Source of the DNA: Gammaproteobacteria bacterium
Lineage (GTDB): Bacteria > Pseudomonadota > Gammaproteobacteria > Steroidobacterales > Steroidobacteraceae
DNA: 22,967 bases
Reading direction: 5' to 3'
NCBI GenBank assembly: GCA_028293725.1
Contig: JAQGOE010000058.1
Location: forward strand, 1 to 22,967
The notes under the pieces are model-generated. The model had not been told where the DNA came from and made no database searches. It worked only from the letters and a program-made list of their open reading frames with translations. Made by a program: the position numbers and the translations under genes. This document shows, one piece after another, positions 8,824-16,273 of this stretch. Numbering within the stretch: position 1 is the stretch's first letter; every line of letters starts with the position of its first letter.

Positions 8824-10091
8824 GCGGCACACAGGTACGCGCGGCGCGCCTCCCAGCCGACCAGCCAGTCCCAGAAGCCCTCGGTAGGCATCGGCCGCCC
8901 GATGAAGTAGCCTTGTGCCCGATCGCAGCCCAGTTCGCGAACCAGGCGCCAGTCATCTTCTGTTTCGACGCCTTCAGCGACCGATGTCATGCCCATACGC
9001 CTGGCGATCTCGATGCTCCCCTCGAGTATCGGCCGGACAATCCTGTTTTCGCGCGCGCCGGTGACGAATCCGCGGTCAATCTTCAATTCGTCAAAGGGAA
9101 CATCGCGCAGCTGGCCCAGCGAAGAATGCCCGATTCCGAAGTCGTCGATCGAGAGAGAGAAGTGCTGCAGTCGGAGGCGGACCAAGTTCGCCAAAGCGAC
9201 GCTCGAAGGTGTCATGAGACGCCTCTCGGTCAGCTCGAATGTCACGGTCTTCGGTATCACTGAGGCATGCCCGACAAGGGCATTCAGTCGCGCAAATGAA
9301 GCTGCGGTGTGCACGACGTCCGCTGAGATATTGATGGACATCCGGGCGCTCAACCCGGCATCGCACCATACCCTTTGCTGGACCAGGGCGTTCCGCACGA
9401 CCCACTCCGTCATCGCATGGATCGCGCCGCACGTCTCTGCCGCAGCGATAAACGACGCCGGATACACCAAGCCATGCCGTGGGTGGTTCCAACGGATCAG
9501 GGCTTCGACACCCGCGAGCGCGCCAGTGCGAAGATCCACCTGCGGCTGATAGTGAAGCACCCACTGTTGGCCCCGATTGGCGGCACGCAGATCCAGCGCG
9601 CTGTGACACGCAAAGGGAACGGCAAGCAGGGTCCGCGGCGGCGGCGGCCATGTTTCGAGCAAACCGCGCAAAGCATCACGTGCAGCCGGTTTCGTCAGTG
9701 TTCCCAGGATTGTAAAACCGCTGCCCGACAGGAGTCTTTGCACGGAGTGCATCTCGCGGGCGCTGGCCACGCTCAGCAATATCACCGAGCCGCGAAAGGG
9801 AATTTCGTTCAAGGCCTGCAGGAACGCAATCCCATCTATCCCCGGCATGCTCAGATCGCAAACGATCACCTCCGCCGAACTTGGGTTGCACTCCACCTTC
9901 AGCAGCGCCTCGCTTGCATGAGTGGCCGTGGTGAGTTCCGGGTAGTCCATGCCGCGTAGCGTGTTTGCCAGAAATTCGAGTACGCAAGGATCGTCGTCCA
10001 GCAGGAGGATGCTCGGATGACGCGACGCAGGGGCAGACTCAGCGGCGGCCTGCTGTGGGTCGGGAAACGACTGGCAACTCCGCTTCGTCAT
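8820..10091 (-). CDS. REC-EAL c-di-GMP phosphodiesterase
   Basis: The 423-residue protein has a receiver (about 26-145; acidic Asp32-Asp34, acceptor Asp79 in Cys-Asp-Leu-Ser-Met-Pro, Lys134) joined to an EAL domain (about 165-415). The EAL signature residues are all present: Glu196 in Glu-Ala-Leu, Asn254, Glu286 and Glu289 in Glu-Leu-Thr-Glu, Asp316-Asp317 in Asp-Asp-Phe-Gly, Lys337 and Asp339, Glu373 in Ala-Glu-Gly-Val-Glu-Thr, and Gln393 in Gln-Gly-Tyr. It should therefore hydrolyse c-di-GMP to pGpG, with the receiver setting activity. The architecture resembles RocR of Pseudomonas. The frame is open to 10340, but the ATG at 10091 is chosen because it overlaps the previous stop (ATGA) and the longer leader is low-complexity with no domain. 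It is third in the four-gene operon. Confidence 0.93.
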   Translation of the reverse strand: MTKRSCQSFPDPQQAAAESAPASRHPSILLLDDDPCVLEFLANTLRGMDYPELTTATHASEALLKVECNPSSAEVIVCDLSMPGIDGIAFLQALNEIPFRGSVILLSVASAREMHSVQRLLSGSGFTILGTLTKPAARDALRGLLETWPPPPRTLLAVPFACHSALDLRAANRGQQWVLHYQPQVDLRTGALAGVEALIRWNHPRHGLVYPASFIAAAETCGAIHAMTEWVVRNALVQQRVWCDAGLSARMSINISADVVHTAASFARLNALVGHASVIPKTVTFELTERRLMTPSSVALANLVRLRLQHFSLSIDDFGIGHSSLGQLRDVPFDELKIDRGFVTGARENRIVRPILEGSIEIARRMGMTSVAEGVETEDDWRLVRELGCDRAQGYFIGRPMPTEGFWDWLVGWEARRAYLCAA

Positions 10092-11110
10092 GGTGAGCGA
10101 TGTCGGTCCGCCGGCAACAGTGCGACGTGCTTCGATGGAGGACGGCCCACTTCCACGGTTGAGCTGCCGTGACCGCCAGCAGCTCGAGTCGCCGCAAGAG
10201 CCTGCTCTGCTGCGGCAATCAGGGCTTCCTTGGTTGGGTCGGAAGGGCGCGCGGCAACATCGAGCCCCCGATCGGAGTCGGCGGGCGAAGCGTGACTGAA
10301 AGTCCTGCAAGAGGCTATGCCGACGGACAACGATAAGCAAACGGCACTATCGGCAGCGGTGAGGGAAATGCGCAGCTGATCGACTGCTTGTATCGCGCGG
10401 CGCGCTACGGCCGCCGCCCCCAGTGAATCTGTTTGCGGCAGTAACCCGGCAAAGGTGCCGTTGGCATACCGCGCCAGCAGATCAGAAGGTCGGAATATCG
10501 CCGAGCGCAGCGCGTTGGCCACTTCGCGCAGAACGCTATCCGAGTCCTCGTCCGCGTGCTCGGCGCAGTACCCGGCGAACCCATCTATCTCCATCAGCAA
10601 CAGGCACAGGGTATCCGCGGAGCGACATGCGCGTTCCCATTCCTGGTGAAGGGTCTTCTCGAACTCGAGCCGGTTGGAAGTCCCGGTCAGGAAATCCATC
10701 CTCACCGAGCCGCGCAGTGTGTCGGACAGTCGTTTAACCTCTATCTGTGCACGCACGCGAGCCAACACCAACGCGGCGTGCGGCGGCTTGGTGATGAAGT
10801 CCACCGCACCCAATTGCAAACCGATTGTCTCGAGCTCCATGCTTTGATGGCTGGTCAGGAAGATGATGGGTACCGCGGCCAGCAAGGGGTCGGCCTTGAA
10901 GGCCTTGCACACCTCGAAGCCACCGAGTCCGGGCATCTCGACGTCCAACACCACCAGGTCCGGAACGGCCCGGCGGGCAAGCAATAGGGCATCTGTGCCG
11001 CTGGTGGCGAATCTCAGCGGGGAAAATTCGGCGAGCATGTTGCCCATGACTCGTACGACGATCGGATCGTCATCTACGATCAGGATGCTGTAGAGCTCCC
11101 CTGCGGTCAC
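10088..11110 (-). CDS. REC-degenerate GGDEF protein with retained I-site
   Basis: The 340-residue protein has an intact receiver (acidic Asp13-Asp15, acceptor Asp56 in Leu-Asp-Val-Glu-Met-Pro, Thr86, Lys108) and a GGDEF-family domain (about 130-315). The fold is recognisable from Asp-Phe-Leu-Thr-Gly at 139-143, but the active-site signature reads Ala-Asn-Gly-Thr-Phe (216-220) instead of Gly-Gly-Asp/Glu-Glu-Phe. The metal-site segment reads Glu174-Ile-Asp-Gly-Phe without the usual Lys and Asn. It should not make c-di-GMP. The RxxD inhibitory-site motif is kept (Arg-Pro-Ser-Asp, 207-210), so it may bind c-di-GMP as a receptor. The GTG start overlaps the previous stop (GTGA), and its own stop overlaps the REC-EAL start. 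It may regulate the phosphodiesterase; this is inference. Confidence 0.9.
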   Translation of the reverse strand: MTAGELYSILIVDDDPIVVRVMGNMLAEFSPLRFATSGTDALLLARRAVPDLVVLDVEMPGLGGFEVCKAFKADPLLAAVPIIFLTSHQSMELETIGLQLGAVDFITKPPHAALVLARVRAQIEVKRLSDTLRGSVRMDFLTGTSNRLEFEKTLHQEWERACRSADTLCLLLMEIDGFAGYCAEHADEDSDSVLREVANALRSAIFRPSDLLARYANGTFAGLLPQTDSLGAAAVARRAIQAVDQLRISLTAADSAVCLSLSVGIASCRTFSHASPADSDRGLDVAARPSDPTKEALIAAAEQALAATRAAGGHGSSTVEVGRPPSKHVALLPADRHRSP

Positions 11111-11505
11111 GTGCTATTCATCTGGGGTTGCCAACTGTCCCCGGGCGACAGGGCCCTCTCGATGGCGTCGGCGAGTTGCGTTGCATCAAAGGGCTTCTGG
11201 AGAAAGGCTACGGCGCCCATCTTCATGGCCCGTTCGCGCAGACCCGCTTTGGCGCTCGCGGTCATGAAGATGACCGGCGTGGCCGCTGCGCCTGACAGAT
11301 TCTGGAGTCTTTCAGCTACCACGAAGCCGTCTCCGGCAGGAAGCGATATGTCCAGCACCACGACGTCGGGACTGCTCTTGCGCACCGCCGAAACAGCGCT
11401 CACCGCGTCTTTCGCGGTGAAAACCGTGTAGCCCATGGCTTTGAGCCGTACGCCGATGCCAAGCAAAGTGGTATTGTCATCATCCACCATCAACACAGAT
11501 TTCAT
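11107..11505 (-). CDS. Single-domain CheY-like response regulator
   Basis: This is a 132-residue stand-alone receiver: Asp8-Asp10 acidic cluster, acceptor Asp52 in Leu-Asp-Ile-Ser-Leu-Pro, switch Thr82 and Lys104 in Gln-Lys-Pro-Phe-Asp. No output domain follows. It is of the general PilH/DivK-like size, not the Rcp1 type, since it lacks the Trp-containing C-terminal helix. It is first in the minus-strand operon; a GAGGAA ribosome site lies about nine bases upstream of the ATG. It is probably phosphorylated by the hybrid kinase encoded last in the same operon and may relay phosphate or bind the REC-GGDEF or REC-EAL partners. The 188 bases between it and RR-B (11694) must carry both divergent promoters. 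Confidence 0.92.
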   Translation of the reverse strand: MKSVLMVDDDNTTLLGIGVRLKAMGYTVFTAKDAVSAVSAVRKSSPDVVVLDISLPAGDGFVVAERLQNLSGAAATPVIFMTASAKAGLRERAMKMGAVAFLQKPFDATQLADAIERALSPGDSWQPQMNST

Positions 11506-11693
11506 CGCCCAGTTTCCTCGCGTTTTGTAATGTTTGGCGGCGGATGCCTGTCCCGGTTCGACCTGCTCAGCATACTCGCCGCCGGTGCGCGCAAAGCGGA
11601 TCAGACACCCAGATTCGTGAATCTGCGGAAACTACGTACTTCACAGCAAACATCCCGTCGCGCCGCCCAACTATCACGTCATGGAGACGACGA

Positions 11694-12128
11694 ATGCTCG
11701 AACCGAGAACGGTGCAGTTACTGCACGTCGAAGACGACGACCTATGCCTCCTTGGGCTGTGCCGTGCATTCAAGGCCGCTAGGATTGCGAACCCCATCAG
11801 CTTCGCGCATGACGGCATCGAAGCGCTGGATATGCTGCGAGGAACGAACGGCCGCGCCCTCCTACCGCGCCCATTTTTGATTCTCCTCGATCTCAACATG
11901 CCGCGCATGGATGGCATTGAGTTTCTCAAGGAAGTGCGGGCGGATGCGGAGCTCAAGAAAAGCATAGTCTTCGTGATGACGACCTCCAACGCCGACAAGG
12001 ACAAGGTCGCAGCTTATAACCTCGGGGTAGCCGGCTACATCCTCAAGACGAATCCAGCGAATGCATTTCTGGAAACAACGGCGCTTCTGGATACCTATTG
12101 GAGGGTGGTGGAGTTTCCGGCTGCGTGA
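11694..12128 (+). CDS. Single-domain Rcp1-like response regulator RR-B
   Basis: This 144-residue receiver is a close paralogue of RR-A at 2054-2488: same length, same first six residues, and about 26 differences in 144 positions by eye. Acceptor Asp66 (Leu-Asp-Leu-Asn-Met-Pro), Thr96-Thr97 and Lys118 are all kept. DNA similarity is high too, especially over the last third. I chose the ATG at 11694 (frame open from 11544) because of GGAG just upstream and the match with RR-A. It is the first gene of the plus-strand run and is divergent from the receiver at 11505. Substitutions cluster in the loop after residue 54 (Glu-Arg-Phe against Ala-Leu-Leu) and around 98-105, surfaces often used for partner choice. 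Confidence 0.93.
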   Translation: MLEPRTVQLLHVEDDDLCLLGLCRAFKAARIANPISFAHDGIEALDMLRGTNGRALLPRPFLILLDLNMPRMDGIEFLKEVRADAELKKSIVFVMTTSNADKDKVAAYNLGVAGYILKTNPANAFLETTALLDTYWRVVEFPAA

Positions 12129-12346
12129 GCGACGCTGACACCGACGTCCGGTCCGGGAATCTGCTGTGCCGCAGGGCGTGACCGCGCGCACATTTCACGT
12201 AATGTGACACCAACTGTCATGGATTTCCCTACAGCTTCATTTCTTCGGCTTGCTTACTCTCGAGCCATGCACCATTCGCGCACATTGACGACTTTAATAA
12301 CTGCCTGGACCGGGAGAGCCTCCTGGTTCGGCAAAATAGGATTCTC

Positions 12347-12712
12347 ATGGGTAATCTGCGGCAAATCACCAAGTATCATAACAGGCGTTTGTACGACAAA
12401 GGTGAAAGTCGTTATGTAACGCTTGCGGACGTTTACCAGCTGATACTGAATGAAGTGGAATTCATAGTCATTGAAAATGACAGTCAGCGGGACATTACGG
12501 ATCGCGTTCTACTGCAGGTGATGTCCGAGCAGGAGCGGCCCGGCACGCCAATGTTGGGGCGGGAATTCCTACTGCAAACCATCCGCATCTACGGAAGTCC
12601 GCTCCAGGGCGGCATCGGCGAATGTTTTCGGCAGAGCATCAACGCGCTCGTGTTGCAGTCGGGCGCTAGTCGTCTACCGCGGAAGGATTTCGAGACACCA
12701 CTTCAGCCGTAG
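12347..12712 (+). CDS. phaR: PhaR-type polyhydroxyalkanoate synthesis regulator (short form)
   Basis: This 121-residue protein matches PhaR-family proteins. The N-terminal DNA-binding domain (PHB_acc_N) is visible in Ile-Thr-Lys-Tyr-His-Asn-Arg-Arg-Leu-Tyr-Asp (7-17), Ser-Arg-Tyr-Val-Thr-Leu-Ala-Asp-Val (21-29) and Asp-Ile-Thr with Leu-Leu-Gln-Val after it. The second PHB_acc segment matches around 66-105 (Pro-Met-Leu ... Ile-Arg-Ile-Tyr-Gly-X-X-Leu-Gln-Gly). PhaR represses phasin and PHA-synthesis genes and also binds PHA. It is shorter than usual, lacking the long C-terminal tail. AGGA lies just upstream of the ATG. No PHA synthase or phasin gene is in the window, so its place among phosphorelay genes is odd. 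The symbol refers to the family; true orthology is not proven. Confidence 0.82.
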   Translation: MGNLRQITKYHNRRLYDKGESRYVTLADVYQLILNEVEFIVIENDSQRDITDRVLLQVMSEQERPGTPMLGREFLLQTIRIYGSPLQGGIGECFRQSINALVLQSGASRLPRKDFETPLQP

Positions 12713-12726
12713 CGGAGCTTCGAACA

Positions 12727-13107
12727 TTGACTCCCCCGAACGAAGAAATCAAAGAGCTCAAGCTGTTGTTTGAGCGGCGTCTGCAGGATGACCTGCTGAG
12801 GTTGGGATCTCTTGCTGCGAGATTCGCGAGCGTGGACGCTGCGCCGGCCACCGTGCTCGAGGAGATACGTTTCTTCGCCCACCGATTGCACGGAGCTGCG
12901 GCAATTTTCGAGGCTCACGAGCTTGCCCGTTCGGCGCAAGCACTCGAAGCCGCCGCGGCTCTCGCCGTGACTGGCTGTGCGGGCAATACGTCTCCTTCGG
13001 TGTCCTCCATCCTGCAGAGCCTCCTGGGGCAGCTCTCGCTGCGAATCGACCATCATTCCGGCGCTTCTGACGAGGCACGCGTCGTCACAACGTGCCTCAC
13101 ATCTTGA
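12727..13107 (+). CDS. Stand-alone HPt phosphotransfer protein (TTG start)
   Basis: The 126-residue protein is all-helical in character and carries an HPt motif, His52-Arg-Leu-His-Gly-Ala-Ala-Ala-Ile-Phe. This closely resembles the HPt part of the REC-HPt protein at 16274 (His-Ser-Ile-His-Gly-Ala-Gly-Ala-Ile-Phe). His52 would be the phosphorylated residue. The usual HxLKG Lys is replaced by His. There is no kinase or receiver domain, so it would shuttle phosphate between receivers. The start is TTG, with GGAG nine bases upstream; no ATG or GTG fits the frame better. It lies 14 bases after the PhaR-type gene, so the two are probably co-transcribed. The last 40 residues are less conserved and unassigned. 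Confidence 0.78.
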   Translation: MTPPNEEIKELKLLFERRLQDDLLRLGSLAARFASVDAAPATVLEEIRFFAHRLHGAAAIFEAHELARSAQALEAAAALAVTGCAGNTSPSVSSILQSLLGQLSLRIDHHSGASDEARVVTTCLTS

Positions 13108-13143
13108 TTGGCCTCGAGTTAGGATCTTCCGCCCTTCGACCGA

Positions 13144-13155
13144 CGACACGTGTCG
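13144..13155. promoter_or_regulatory. 12-base palindrome CGACACGTGTCG upstream of the NarL-type gene
   Basis: It is a perfect dyad with a CACGTG core, in the 133-base gap between the HPt gene and the NarL-type regulator. A dimeric regulator, perhaps the NarL-type protein itself, could bind here. Palindromes of this length occur several times by chance in 23 kb, so support is weak. Confidence 0.2.
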
Positions 13156-13240
13156 CACCTTCCAGGTAAAAGCCCCCGTGACCCGAGGCTAGTGTGCGAG
13201 AGTCTCACGAGTCCGCACCCGCGAACGCTCGTGCAAAACA

Positions 13241-13975
13241 ATGCGTAATGCAGCCCATGGAACCCAGGTCAGTTCGCCCGGAGGCGTAGACCCCTTAGCC
13301 GCGCCTGATTGCGACGGTAGAGCCACAGCTCAGTCTGTTGCCCGAATTCTGGTAGTAGACGACCACAGCATCGTGCGATCGGGGCTCGCGGTCCTGCTTG
13401 ACCGCGAGGACGGCATGAAAGTCGTGGGATACGCCACGACCGGGGAGGAAGCGGTACAAGTGGCCCGGCGCCTCGAACCGGATCTGATCATCATGGACCT
13501 GGCACTACCAACACTCAACGGGATCGACGCGACGCGATTGATCCTTGGTGAATTTCCGCGGATCCGCATCATCGCGCTCTCCGCTTCGCGAAGGCCAGGG
13601 CACGTCTGCGGCGCGCTGGGCGCGGGCGCCCATGGCTATGTTCTGAAGCACTCCCCGGGTGAGGAGATCGTTCGGGCGGCCAAGGCAGTCATAGCCGGCG
13701 GCCGGCACGTCAGCCTGGAAGTTGCCCATCTGCTCGTTGGTGGCGCTCATGCCACCGTCGCACACCACAGTCCGTTAGAGGGCTTGAGCACGCGCGAACG
13801 CGACGTGTTGCGCCGGATTGTTTCCGGCGCGACCAGCGCCGGCATCGCCAAGTGCCTTTCATTGTCGCCGAAGACGATCGAGACCTATCGCAGTCGACTG
13901 ATGGCGAAGCTAGGCGTGGACAATCGGGCGGCGTTGATTCGCCTTGCTCTGGAATACGAACTGCCCGTCGTCTGA
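13241..13975 (+). CDS. NarL/FixJ-family response regulator (REC-HTH LuxR)
   Basis: The protein has 244 residues. A non-conserved leader of about 34 residues is followed by a receiver (about 35-150; Asp40-Asp41, acceptor Asp86 in Met-Asp-Leu-Ala-Leu-Pro, Ser114, Lys136) and a LuxR-type helix-turn-helix (about 182-238). The latter has Leu-Ser-Thr-Arg-Glu-Arg-Asp-Val-Leu, a recognition region Ser-Pro-Lys-Thr-Ile-Glu-Thr-Tyr and Lys-Leu-Gly-Val. It should bind DNA as a dimer when phosphorylated. It is the only classical two-component transcription factor in the window. The ATG lacks a clear ribosome site, so the leader may be shorter in vivo, but no better in-frame start is visible. A perfect 12-base palindrome lies 86 bases upstream and could be an operator. 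Confidence 0.93.
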   Translation: MRNAAHGTQVSSPGGVDPLAAPDCDGRATAQSVARILVVDDHSIVRSGLAVLLDREDGMKVVGYATTGEEAVQVARRLEPDLIIMDLALPTLNGIDATRLILGEFPRIRIIALSASRRPGHVCGALGAGAHGYVLKHSPGEEIVRAAKAVIAGGRHVSLEVAHLLVGGAHATVAHHSPLEGLSTRERDVLRRIVSGATSAGIAKCLSLSPKTIETYRSRLMAKLGVDNRAALIRLALEYELPVV

Positions 13976-14116
13976 GCCTGTTTCGCGATTCGACTCGAGC
14001 GAGTGTCACGCTTCGCTCATTTGTACGCTCTATCGTGGTTTTCCTGACATCGGCGCCGTTTTCGCCCTGCTAAGCTCCTTCCAAACAGTCGGGCCGATGG
14101 GGTACGGGAGTTTCCA

Positions 14117-15088
14117 ATGCGTATTGAACACAACACTGCTCTATCGACCCTGGTTTTCCCCGAACACGACGCCACCATCGAGGCGCAGCGAGTGGCGGCG
14201 CGACAATATTGCCGGGTGCTTGTGGTCGAAGACGATGACTTGGTGCGCGCGCGACTTGTGGCACTCCTCGAAGGGGCGCGATACCAGGTTGAAGTGGCAA
14301 CAACCGGCGACGAGGCGCTGCACGTTTTGGACGCGACCCAGTGCCACATTGTACTGACGGATTGGCAGATGCCTGATATGGACGGCTTGGAGCTTTGTCG
14401 GGAAGTGCGGCTCAGGCTGTCGGAAAGCTACGTATACGTTCTGATGCTCACGGTTCGCGATACAGACGCCGATATGCTGATGGGGCTGGCCGCCGGAGCT
14501 GACGACTACATGGTCAAAGGCGCGCCGCTCGAACACATTGTCGCACGCTTGGAGATTGGGCGACGTATCACTCGGGGATCACAATCTCGGACGAACCTGC
14601 ACGAGACTCGCGAATTGAGTTACTCCGATCCCATTACCGACGCCCACAGCTTGGGTTACCTCTTACATCACTTGCCGCGGGAATTTGCGCGTTCCCAGCG
14701 TAGCGGTCACGCCATGGCGATCCTCACGTGCAACATAAACGGGCAGCGCCGAGACAACGAGCCATTCAGCCTCGAAGCGAGCGATGACGTGTTGCGAAGC
14801 TTCGTCACCGGCGTCAAACGCTGTATTCGCAAGGCAGACTGGATAGCCAGGACTGGGCAGAACATATTCATGATCATCCTACCGGAGACAACTGAACAGG
14901 GAGCACAGTGCGTGGCGAAGAGACTGACCCGGTTCTTCTCGCTCCATCCCTCTTCCGCGGCCGGGGGGCCCATCTGTTTCACGCCCAATGTGCAGGTCAC
15001 TGCGGTGGCGCCCCAAGACGGCGTGAATGCTGCGCTGCAAATCAACGCCCTGCTGCGCATCGCGGATCGCCTGTCCTACATCAATTAA
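14117..15088 (+). CDS. REC-degenerate GGDEF protein with retained I-site
   Basis: The 323-residue protein has a normal receiver (about 31-150; Glu38-Asp40, acceptor Asp82 in Thr-Asp-Trp-Gln-Met-Pro, Lys134). The GGDEF-family domain (about 168-320) has lost catalysis: the signature reads Gly247-Gln-Asn-Ile-Phe251, and both metal-site Asp residues of the Asp-X-Asp motif are Asn (Asn206 and Asn208). An RxxD motif, Arg238-Lys-Ala-Asp241, is kept at the inhibitory-site position. It is best read as a pseudo-cyclase that may bind c-di-GMP or pair with an active cyclase. Its receiver is clearly similar to that of the next gene, an active-type REC-GGEEF, so the two look like a diverged tandem duplicate. 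GGGAG six bases before the ATG supports the start. Confidence 0.9.
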   Translation: MRIEHNTALSTLVFPEHDATIEAQRVAARQYCRVLVVEDDDLVRARLVALLEGARYQVEVATTGDEALHVLDATQCHIVLTDWQMPDMDGLELCREVRLRLSESYVYVLMLTVRDTDADMLMGLAAGADDYMVKGAPLEHIVARLEIGRRITRGSQSRTNLHETRELSYSDPITDAHSLGYLLHHLPREFARSQRSGHAMAILTCNINGQRRDNEPFSLEASDDVLRSFVTGVKRCIRKADWIARTGQNIFMIILPETTEQGAQCVAKRLTRFFSLHPSSAAGGPICFTPNVQVTAVAPQDGVNAALQINALLRIADRLSYIN

Positions 15089-15168
15089 ACGATATGTTCC
15101 GGTAACCCGAGACGGATCACGCTACGTGTCGATGCAAGGCGGAAACTGCAGATGCTCCCGGAGAGACT

Positions 15169-15185
15169 CCTCGAGCCGCTCGAGG
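15169..15185. repeat. Inverted repeat CCTCGAG-CCG-CTCGAGG
   Basis: Seven-base perfect arms surround a three-base loop in the gap between the two REC-GGDEF genes, about 50 bases before the ATG at 15235. There is no T-run after it, so it is not a typical intrinsic terminator. It could be an operator or an mRNA hairpin that reduces read-through; similar small repeats also arise by chance. Confidence 0.3.
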
Positions 15186-15234
15186 TACTAGTCGAGCACC
15201 TCCGACAGTTCCCAACAGAAGGCCTGCAGACATC

Positions 15235-16242
15235 ATGACTGACGAGATAGAGGACCTGGACAATACGAGGCAGCTCTTGAGGCTGGACCTCCCCGCGGCG
15301 CCGTCCGTATTGATTGTCGACGATGACGACCTGGTGCTCGCACACTTGCAGGAACTGGTGGTTTCGGCGGGCTACCGGGTTTTCACGGCGACCAGCGGAT
15401 CACAAGCTATGCAGCAGCTCGAAGCATCAGCTGCGTCCATCGTGATCACCGACCTCAACATGCCGGGTATGGATGGCCTGGAATTGTGCCGTCGCATCCG
15501 CCAAAGAGTCTGGCCTGGGTATGTCTACATCGTCTTCCTCACGGGCAGGGACGACGAAAAGGATATCCTCGCCGGCCTCGACGCTGGGGCGGACGACTAC
15601 GTGAGTAAACGCACCTCCGCGGTGCAATTTACGGCGCGACTGAGAACCGCCAAACGCGTTCTGGCGTTAGAATATTCGCTAAAGAACGCTTTGGAGATGA
15701 AGCGCCAACTCTCGATGACCGACCCATTGACGGGTATTTACAATCGGCGTTATCTCCTGCGGCACCTCGGCCGTGAATTGAAGCGCGCCCAGCGCTTCGG
15801 CGGCGACGTCTCGCTGCTACTGCTGGATATCGATCATTTCAAACAGGTAAACGATACGTACGGACATGCTGTCGGAGATCATGTTCTGAAGAACCTCACC
15901 CAGGTCGTTGGAAAATGCCTGCAGCGAACAACGGACTGGTGCGCGCGCCTAGGTGGCGAGGAATTTGCCGTGGTGCTCGAAGGGACGTCGCTGAAGGAGG
16001 CCAGCGTCTGTGCTGAGAAAATCCGCGATGCAGTGGTCAATAGCTCAATTGACAATGCTGCCGCTCGCATTCTCATCACTGTGAGTATCGGAGTAAGCGC
16101 CTTAGGGGAAATCGCTGACAGCAGCGCTGCGACAGTGCGGACATTGCTTGAACGTGCTGATAACGCGCTCTACGCGAGCAAATCGGGCGGGCGCAATCGC
16201 GTCACTTTGTCGAATTCGCAAGCAATAGAATTGGCGGCCTGA
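15235..16242 (+). CDS. REC-GGDEF diguanylate cyclase (GGEEF, PleD/WspR-like)
   Basis: The 335-residue protein has a receiver (about 24-140; Asp29-Asp32, acceptor Asp73 in Thr-Asp-Leu-Asn-Met-Pro, Thr103, Lys125), a helical linker and a complete GGDEF domain (about 160-325). Asp-Pro-Leu-Thr-Gly is at 163-167, metal Asp198 lies in Asp-Ile-Asp-His-Phe-Lys, Asn206-Asp207 follow, the signature Gly-Gly-Glu-Glu-Phe is at 240-244, and the inhibitory RxxD is Arg231-Thr-Thr-Asp234. It should make c-di-GMP from two GTP with feedback inhibition, with dimerisation driven by receiver phosphorylation. It lies after a related but catalytically dead protein. The ribosome site is weak (AAGG about 14 bases off). 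Confidence 0.95.
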   Translation: MTDEIEDLDNTRQLLRLDLPAAPSVLIVDDDDLVLAHLQELVVSAGYRVFTATSGSQAMQQLEASAASIVITDLNMPGMDGLELCRRIRQRVWPGYVYIVFLTGRDDEKDILAGLDAGADDYVSKRTSAVQFTARLRTAKRVLALEYSLKNALEMKRQLSMTDPLTGIYNRRYLLRHLGRELKRAQRFGGDVSLLLLDIDHFKQVNDTYGHAVGDHVLKNLTQVVGKCLQRTTDWCARLGGEEFAVVLEGTSLKEASVCAEKIRDAVVNSSIDNAAARILITVSIGVSALGEIADSSAATVRTLLERADNALYASKSGGRNRVTLSNSQAIELAA

Positions 16243-16247
16243 GATCC

Positions 16248-16262
16248 GACCCATCAAGGGTC
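16248..16262. repeat. Small inverted repeat GACCC-ATCAA-GGGTC before the REC-HPt start
   Basis: Five-base perfect arms lie in the 31-base gap between the cyclase stop and the GTG at 16274. The second arm is next to the AAGG that may serve as ribosome site, so the hairpin could lower translation of the REC-HPt gene. It is too short to be a good terminator and has no T-run. Confidence 0.22.
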
Positions 16263-16273
16263 AAGGCATCTCA

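Noticed and set aside
10092..10340. Longer N-terminus for the REC-EAL protein starting at 10340.
   Set aside because: The extension is Arg/Ser/Cys-rich, overlaps the 3' end of the REC-GGDEF gene in another frame, and the ATGA joint at 10091 fits the operon pattern.
12191..12207. TCAC-GTAAT-GTGA dyad upstream of the PhaR-type gene as a CRP or FNR site.
   Set aside because: The half-sites are in the wrong order for CRP and do not match FNR; four-base arms are common by chance.
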